This document shows, one piece after another, positions 5,162 through 9,973 of a stretch of 9,973 nt of DNA; within the stretch, counting starts at the first letter, position 1; every line of letters starts with the position of its first letter. Source of the DNA: an uncultured Collinsella sp. (GTDB lineage Bacteria; Actinomycetota; Coriobacteriia; Coriobacteriales; Coriobacteriaceae). Location of the stretch: positions 1 to 9,973 of the forward strand of contig CAUBTS010000075.1 in the NCBI GenBank assembly GCA_958438955.1, in the 5' to 3' direction. The notes beneath the pieces were generated by a model. That model saw only the letters and a program-made list of their open reading frames with translations, ran no database searches and was not told where the DNA came from. The translations under genes were made by a program, and so were the position numbers.

Positions 5162-5170
5162 TGATACTAT
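5162..5170 (+). promoter_or_regulatory. Candidate extended -10 promoter for dnaB
   Basis: TGATACTAT reads as TGn followed by TACTAT, an extended -10 element, about 34 bases before the dnaB ATG. No good -35 is present 16-18 bases upstream. A small dyad GTCCT/AGGAC (5087-5102) lies further up. Because the terminator at 5012-5050 closes the previous operon, dnaB needs its own promoter in this 150-base gap. Confidence 0.4.
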
Positions 5171-5203
5171 GGATGCTCGCAAGCGATATGAATGAGGATG
5201 CTC

Positions 5204-6595
5204 ATGGCATATGACGATAGGGAGACCGGGCTGACGGTCGAGGACCGCGGCTCAAAGTTGGGTCTTCCCCAAAACCAAGATGCAGAGGCCAATGTACTGG
5301 CCGCTATGCTGCTATCGCCCGAGGTGGTCGAAGAGGCCCAGGTCGAGCTGCAGCCCGATGACTTCTACCGGCCCATTCATAAGACCATCTATACTGCGAT
5401 GGTCGATATGTACAACAGCCGCATTCCCATCGACTCCATCTCGCTGATCGATTACCTGCGAAGCATCAACAAGCTCGATGCCGTGGGCGGCGAAGCGTAC
5501 ATTTTGGAGTTGATGGGTCAGACCCTGTCGCTCGTCAACTGGCAGCACCATGCCGCCATCGTTCGACGCGACTCGATGCTGCGCGAGCTGATCGGCGCCA
5601 CTAACGAGATCAACGCGCTGGCATATAACGCCCCCACCGACACCAAAGAGGTTGTCGAGCTAGCCGAGAGCAAGCTGCTCAAGGTTACGGCGCGCGAGGT
5701 CAAGTCGAGCTACAAGACGCTGACCGAGTTTATGGTCGAGGCCTATAACGAGGCCGAGGAAGTGTGCCAGGCCGGTGGCCAGGCCGCGGGCGTGCCCACG
5801 GGCTTCCCGTCGCTCGACCGCATGCTCATGGGTTTTCGCGAGGGCCAGCTCATCATCATCGGCGCCCGTCCTGCCGTGGGTAAGACGTCGTTCGCCCTGA
5901 ATCTGGCGCTCAACGCTGCCGCTGCTGGTTATACCGTCGGCTTCTTCTCGCTGGAGATGTCGGGCAAAGAAATTGCCCAGCGTCTGATTTGCGCCTACGC
6001 CATGATCTCGATCAGTGACTTCCGCATGGGCCGCATTAGCCCCGAGCAGTGGGCCAATATCAACGAGGCCACGCAGACCTTGTCTAAGCTCGATATTCTG
6101 ATTGACGATACGCCCGGCACCACAGTGACCGAGATTCGTGCCAAGAGCCGCCGTATGCTCCATAACAAGGAGAAGGCAATCATCATCTTGGACTACCTGC
6201 AGCTGGTGAGTCCTCCGCCGGGACGCCGCTCCGAGAGCCGTACCGTCGAGGTCTCGGAGATGTCGCGTGGTTTGAAGATCATGGCCAAGGAGCTCAAGAT
6301 CCCGCTCATCGCGCTGTCACAGCTCTCGCGTCAGGTCGAATCCCGTACCGGCAAGCGCCCACAGCTTTCCGACCTTCGTGAATCGGGCTCCATCGAACAG
6401 GACGCCGATATCGTTATGTTCTTGGACCGCTCCGCCGACGAGGCCGAAGCCTCGCGCGACGATCGACCCGACGAGGGCGTTACGCGTATCGTCGTGGCCA
6501 AGAACCGTTCGGGCCCGATCGGCGACGTCGACCTGATGTTCCTGCCGGCATCCACCAAGTTCTATGAGCTTGATGGGGCACATGCCGAGGAGTAG
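5204..6595 (+). CDS. dnaB: Replicative DNA helicase DnaB
   Basis: The 463-residue product is the hexameric ATP-driven helicase that unwinds DNA ahead of the fork. The N-terminal DnaB domain (about residues 20-120) begins with LPQNQDAEANVLAAML. The RecA-like motor domain begins near 190 with the GVPTGFPSLDRMLMGF segment, has Walker A GARPAVGKTS at 220-229 and the Walker B strand IIILDYLQLV with Asp330. The DnaB motifs ALSQLSRQVE and DLRESGSIEQDADIV follow, with an arginine-rich FLDR region after. Full length for the family, with no intein. The ATG at 5204 has GAGGA 5 bases upstream; an ATG at 5192 in frame overlaps that site and is rejected. The gene stands alone between the terminator at 5012-5050 and the purA promoter, which overlaps its stop. 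Confidence 0.97.
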   Translation: MAYDDRETGLTVEDRGSKLGLPQNQDAEANVLAAMLLSPEVVEEAQVELQPDDFYRPIHKTIYTAMVDMYNSRIPIDSISLIDYLRSINKLDAVGGEAYILELMGQTLSLVNWQHHAAIVRRDSMLRELIGATNEINALAYNAPTDTKEVVELAESKLLKVTAREVKSSYKTLTEFMVEAYNEAEEVCQAGGQAAGVPTGFPSLDRMLMGFREGQLIIIGARPAVGKTSFALNLALNAAAAGYTVGFFSLEMSGKEIAQRLICAYAMISISDFRMGRISPEQWANINEATQTLSKLDILIDDTPGTTVTEIRAKSRRMLHNKEKAIIILDYLQLVSPPPGRRSESRTVEVSEMSRGLKIMAKELKIPLIALSQLSRQVESRTGKRPQLSDLRESGSIEQDADIVMFLDRSADEAEASRDDRPDEGVTRIVVAKNRSGPIGDVDLMFLPASTKFYELDGAHAEE

Positions 6596-6622
6596 GACAG
6601 GTGCCCGTTGCACGGGTATACT
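6594..6622 (+). promoter_or_regulatory. Promoter of purA with dyad in the spacer
   Basis: AGGACA (6594-6599, four of six consensus bases) and TATACT (6617-6622) are 17 bases apart. Inside the spacer CCCGT (6604-6608) and ACGGG (6612-6616) form an inverted repeat around TGC, and its right arm touches the -10. A regulator bound there would block RNA polymerase. The -35 overlaps the dnaB stop codon. Confidence 0.6.
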
Positions 6623-6679
6623 GGGAATGTTTTGTGCTTCTGCGTGCCGGCGTGGCGCGTAGACAGTCCATGAATGTAA

Positions 6680-7975
<1,296 letters not shown>

Positions 7976-7997
7976 TCGGGACTATTTGGTTATTGCG

Positions 7998-8039
7998 ATA
8001 TACCCCTTTGCAGCCCGGACGGGCGGCCGAGGGGTATAT
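7998..8039 (+). promoter_or_regulatory. Large dyad between purA and purD
   Basis: ATATACCCCT (7998-8007) is the exact complement of AGGGGTATAT (8030-8039). Nested inside, GCCC (8013-8016) pairs with GGGC (8021-8024). Together they give a 42-base hairpin with a few mismatches. The right arm contains a -10-like TATATT (8035-8040). No T run follows, so a plain terminator for purA is unlikely; an operator overlapping a purD promoter, or an mRNA structure, fits better. Confidence 0.55.
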
Positions 8040-8080
8040 TTGCTTGCAAAGGGCTCGCGCGGAGCGGGCCGTTCATCCAT

Positions 8081-8088
8081 AGAGGAGG
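8081..8088 (+). promoter_or_regulatory. Strong ribosome binding site for the TTG start of purD
   Basis: AGAGGAGG lies 5 bases before the TTG at 8094. No ATG or GTG competes at this spacing, so the TTG start is well supported. Confidence 0.8.
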
Positions 8089-8093
8089 CACCC

Positions 8094-9398
8094 TTGAAGG
8101 CGGACACTCAAACCATCGACATCCTGTTGTTGGGCAGCGGCGGCCGCGAGCATGCTTTGGCAGCTAAGCTCGCAGCATCACCGCGCGCCGGCAAGCTCTA
8201 CATCGCGCCGGGTAACGGCGGCACTGCGAGCTGCGGCGAGAACGTTGTTCTCGACGACTGCGATCCTGCGGCCGTGGCGGCGTTTGCGCAGAGCCACGGA
8301 TGCGGACTCGTGGTGATTGGCCCCGAGGCTCCGCTCGTGGCGGGCGTGGCCGACGCCGTGCGCGCGGCGGGTATTCCCTGCTTTGGCCCGGGTGCCGAGG
8401 GCGCCCAGATGGAGGGCTCCAAGCTGTTCTCCAAGCAGCTCATGGAGCGCGCCGGTATCCCGACGGCAGCCTACGGCTCGTTTACCGACGAGGCTTCGGC
8501 TCTTGCCTATGTGCGTGAGCAGGGCGCTCCGCTGGTCGTCAAGGCTGACGGCCTGGCCGCAGGCAAGGGCGTTATCGTGGCGACTGAGCTCGAGCAGGCC
8601 GAAGAGGCCGTGCGCGAGTGTTTTGGCGGCACCTTTGGCGATGCCGGCAATACCGTGGTCATCGAGGAGATGCTGACCGGCCCCGAGTGCTCGCTGCTGG
8701 CCTTTACCGATGGCAAGACCGTGCGCCCCATGGCCACTTCGCAGGACCACAAGCGTGCGCTCGAGGGCGACAAGGGTCCCAACACCGGTGGCATGGGCGT
8801 TTACAGCCCGGTACCCATCGTGACCGACGAGGAGCACGCCACCATGGTGAAAGTCATGGAGCAGACCGTGGCCGAGCTCGCTGCCGAGGGCATCGACTAC
8901 CGCGGCTGCCTGTACGGCGGCTTTATGCTCACTCCCGCCGGCCCCAAGGTGCTGGAGTTCAATGCTCGCTTTGGCGACCCCGAGACGCAGGTCGTGCTGC
9001 CGCGCCTTAAGAACGACCTGGTCGAGGTCATGCTGGCTTGTGCCAACTGCGAGCTCGACCAGATTGAACTCGACTGGCGCGACGAGTGGGCCGTGGCCGT
9101 TGTCCTGACGAGCGCGGGCTATCCCGGCAGCTATGAGAAGGGCAAGGTCATCACCGGTATTGAGGATGCCGAGGCCATGGAGAACGTGACCGTGTACCAC
9201 GCGGGCACTGCCGTGGTGGACGGCCAGCTCGTGACCAATGGTGGCCGCGTGCTTGCCGTGACCGCTCTGGGCGACACGTTCGAGAACGCTCGCAACCTTG
9301 CCTACGAGGCCTGCGAGAAGATTGATTTTGAGGGCAAGACCCTGCGTCACGACATCGGCCTGCGCGCGCTGCGCGGCCGCGACGCCTGGGATGCCTAA
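8094..9398 (+). CDS. purD: Phosphoribosylamine-glycine ligase (GAR synthetase)
   Basis: PurD joins 5-phosphoribosylamine and glycine with ATP, the second step of purine synthesis. The 434-residue product starts with the family signature [13 protein letters not shown] (about residues 11-23). It has the ATP-grasp lysine segment [13 protein letters not shown] (K150 on), the [22 protein letters not shown] region, and the metal-binding [13 protein letters not shown] (287-299, with Glu288 and Asn290). A B-C type C-terminal domain follows, and the length is close to E. coli PurD (429). The start is TTG with a strong ribosome binding site; reading the frame back to 7926 would run into purA and adds residues unlike any PurD. 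It lies 118 bases after purA and 21 bases before the Nudix gene. Confidence 0.96.
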   Translation: MKADTQTIDILLLGSGGREHALAAKLAASPRAGKLYIAPGNGGTASCGENVVLDDCDPAAVAAFAQSHGCGLVVIGPEAPLVAGVADAVRAAGIPCFGPGAEGAQMEGSKLFSKQLMERAGIPTAAYGSFTDEASALAYVREQGAPLVVKADGLAAGKGVIVATELEQAEEAVRECFGGTFGDAGNTVVIEEMLTGPECSLLAFTDGKTVRPMATSQDHKRALEGDKGPNTGGMGVYSPVPIVTDEEHATMVKVMEQTVAELAAEGIDYRGCLYGGFMLTPAGPKVLEFNARFGDPETQVVLPRLKNDLVEVMLACANCELDQIELDWRDEWAVAVVLTSAGYPGSYEKGKVITGIEDAEAMENVTVYHAGTAVVDGQLVTNGGRVLAVTALGDTFENARNLAYEACEKIDFEGKTLRHDIGLRALRGRDAWDA

Positions 9399-9419
9399 AA
9401 TCCGAGAGGAATGAGACGG

Positions 9420-9973
9420 ATGGACGAGAAGAACGAAGAGCTCGTGGACGCGCAGATCGTCGAAGAGGACAGCCGCGTGTATGGGCACGCCGAGGGCGAG
9501 CCTGGTGGCGAGGTCGCTGACGAGCCGGCGCTGGTGCTGGGCGATGACGACCCGCACGATGCCGAGCTGCACGAGAAGATTCTTTCGGAGGAGTGCGCCT
9601 GGAAGGGCAAGATCCTCGACGTCCACCGTCTTGAGGTTGAGCTGCCCAACGGTCGCCGCAGCGCCCGCGATATCGTTCGCCATCCGGGTGCGGCGGCTGT
9701 TGTGGCACTGACCGAGAGCGGCAAGATCGTACTGGTGCGTCAGTACCGCACCGCCATCGACCGCGTGACGGTCGAGATTCCCGCCGGCAAGCTCGATCCA
9801 GGCGAGGACCCGCTCGATTGCGCCAAGCGCGAGCTGCATGAGGAGACGGGCTTTAGGGCTGGTCGCATTCGCTTTTTGACGTCGATTGTCACGTCCTGTG
9901 GCTTCTGTGACGAGATCATTCACATCTACCTGGCCACCAAGCTCGAGTTCGATGCACCCAACCCCGATGATGA
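9420..9973 (+). CDS. Nudix hydrolase, ADP-ribose pyrophosphatase-like (partial)
   Basis: The frame is open from ATG 9420 to the window end, 184 residues so far. Residues 123-145 fit the Nudix box GX5EX7REUXEEXGU exactly (Gly123, Glu129, REL 137-139, EE 141-142, Gly144). These residues bind Mg and cut nucleoside diphosphates linked to another group. The preceding VLVRQYRTAIDRVTVEIPAGKLD and the following SCGFCDEIIHIYLA resemble the ADP-ribose pyrophosphatase (NudF/YqkG) branch, so ADP-ribose is the likely substrate. Unusually, residues 1-55 form a highly acidic extension before the usual domain start (ILSEECAWKGKILDVHR). AGAGGA lies 9 bases upstream; an in-frame ATG at 9411 abuts that site and is less likely. 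The gene probably shares a transcript with purD. Confidence 0.92.
   Translation, partial: MDEKNEELVDAQIVEEDSRVYGHAEGEPGGEVADEPALVLGDDDPHDAELHEKILSEECAWKGKILDVHRLEVELPNGRRSARDIVRHPGAAAVVALTESGKIVLVRQYRTAIDRVTVEIPAGKLDPGEDPLDCAKRELHEETGFRAGRIRFLTSIVTSCGFCDEIIHIYLATKLEFDAPNPDD

Noticed and set aside
8178..9923. Antisense open frame of 581 codons over purD and the Nudix gene
   Set aside because: It is a shadow of two well-identified genes and has the same codon-bias origin; nothing recognisable in its translation.

Overview
The window looks like an ordinary, well-kept piece of a high-GC Gram-positive chromosome. The best guess is a Coriobacteriia-type actinobacterium such as Collinsella. This rests on GC-rich codon use, a zinc-type S18, serine tRNA genes with encoded CCA, and the order rpsF-ssb-rpsR-rplI / dnaB-purA-purD. 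The placement is an inference; no marker in the window settles the genus.

Left part (1-2200): the last 17 codons of a possible plus-strand membrane protein end at 54. Two minus-strand genes follow. One is a secreted or membrane-anchored protein with a bactofilin-like polymer-forming repeat domain and a hydrophobic C-terminal half (247-1392), with an intrinsic terminator behind it. The other is a UPF0126/TRIC-type small integral membrane protein (1499-2188) that starts at TTG.

Middle (2200-3290): a gene-poor stretch. It holds three tandem perfect hairpins, a 25-bp copy of a serine tRNA 3' end in inverted orientation, and two minus-strand serine tRNA genes (CGA and GGA anticodons). Each tRNA gene is followed by a terminator-like hairpin, and a clear promoter lies upstream of the pair. 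Next comes an approximately 400-bp intergenic region with one good actinobacterial-type DnaA box and the promoter of the ribosomal operon.

Right part (3291-9973, all plus strand): rpsF-ssb-rpsR-rplI forms an operon with a strong promoter, a leader hairpin and a strong terminator after rplI. The replicative helicase gene dnaB, purA (adenylosuccinate synthetase) and purD (GAR synthetase) follow, and then a Nudix hydrolase cut by the window end. The region therefore links ribosome assembly, replication (SSB, DnaB) and purine nucleotide synthesis. purA and purD each have a dyad symmetry next to or across a -10-like element, which may be where they are controlled.

I found no CRISPR array, transposase, integrase, toxin-antitoxin or defence gene, and no clearly new system. 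The most unexplained part is 2200-3220.
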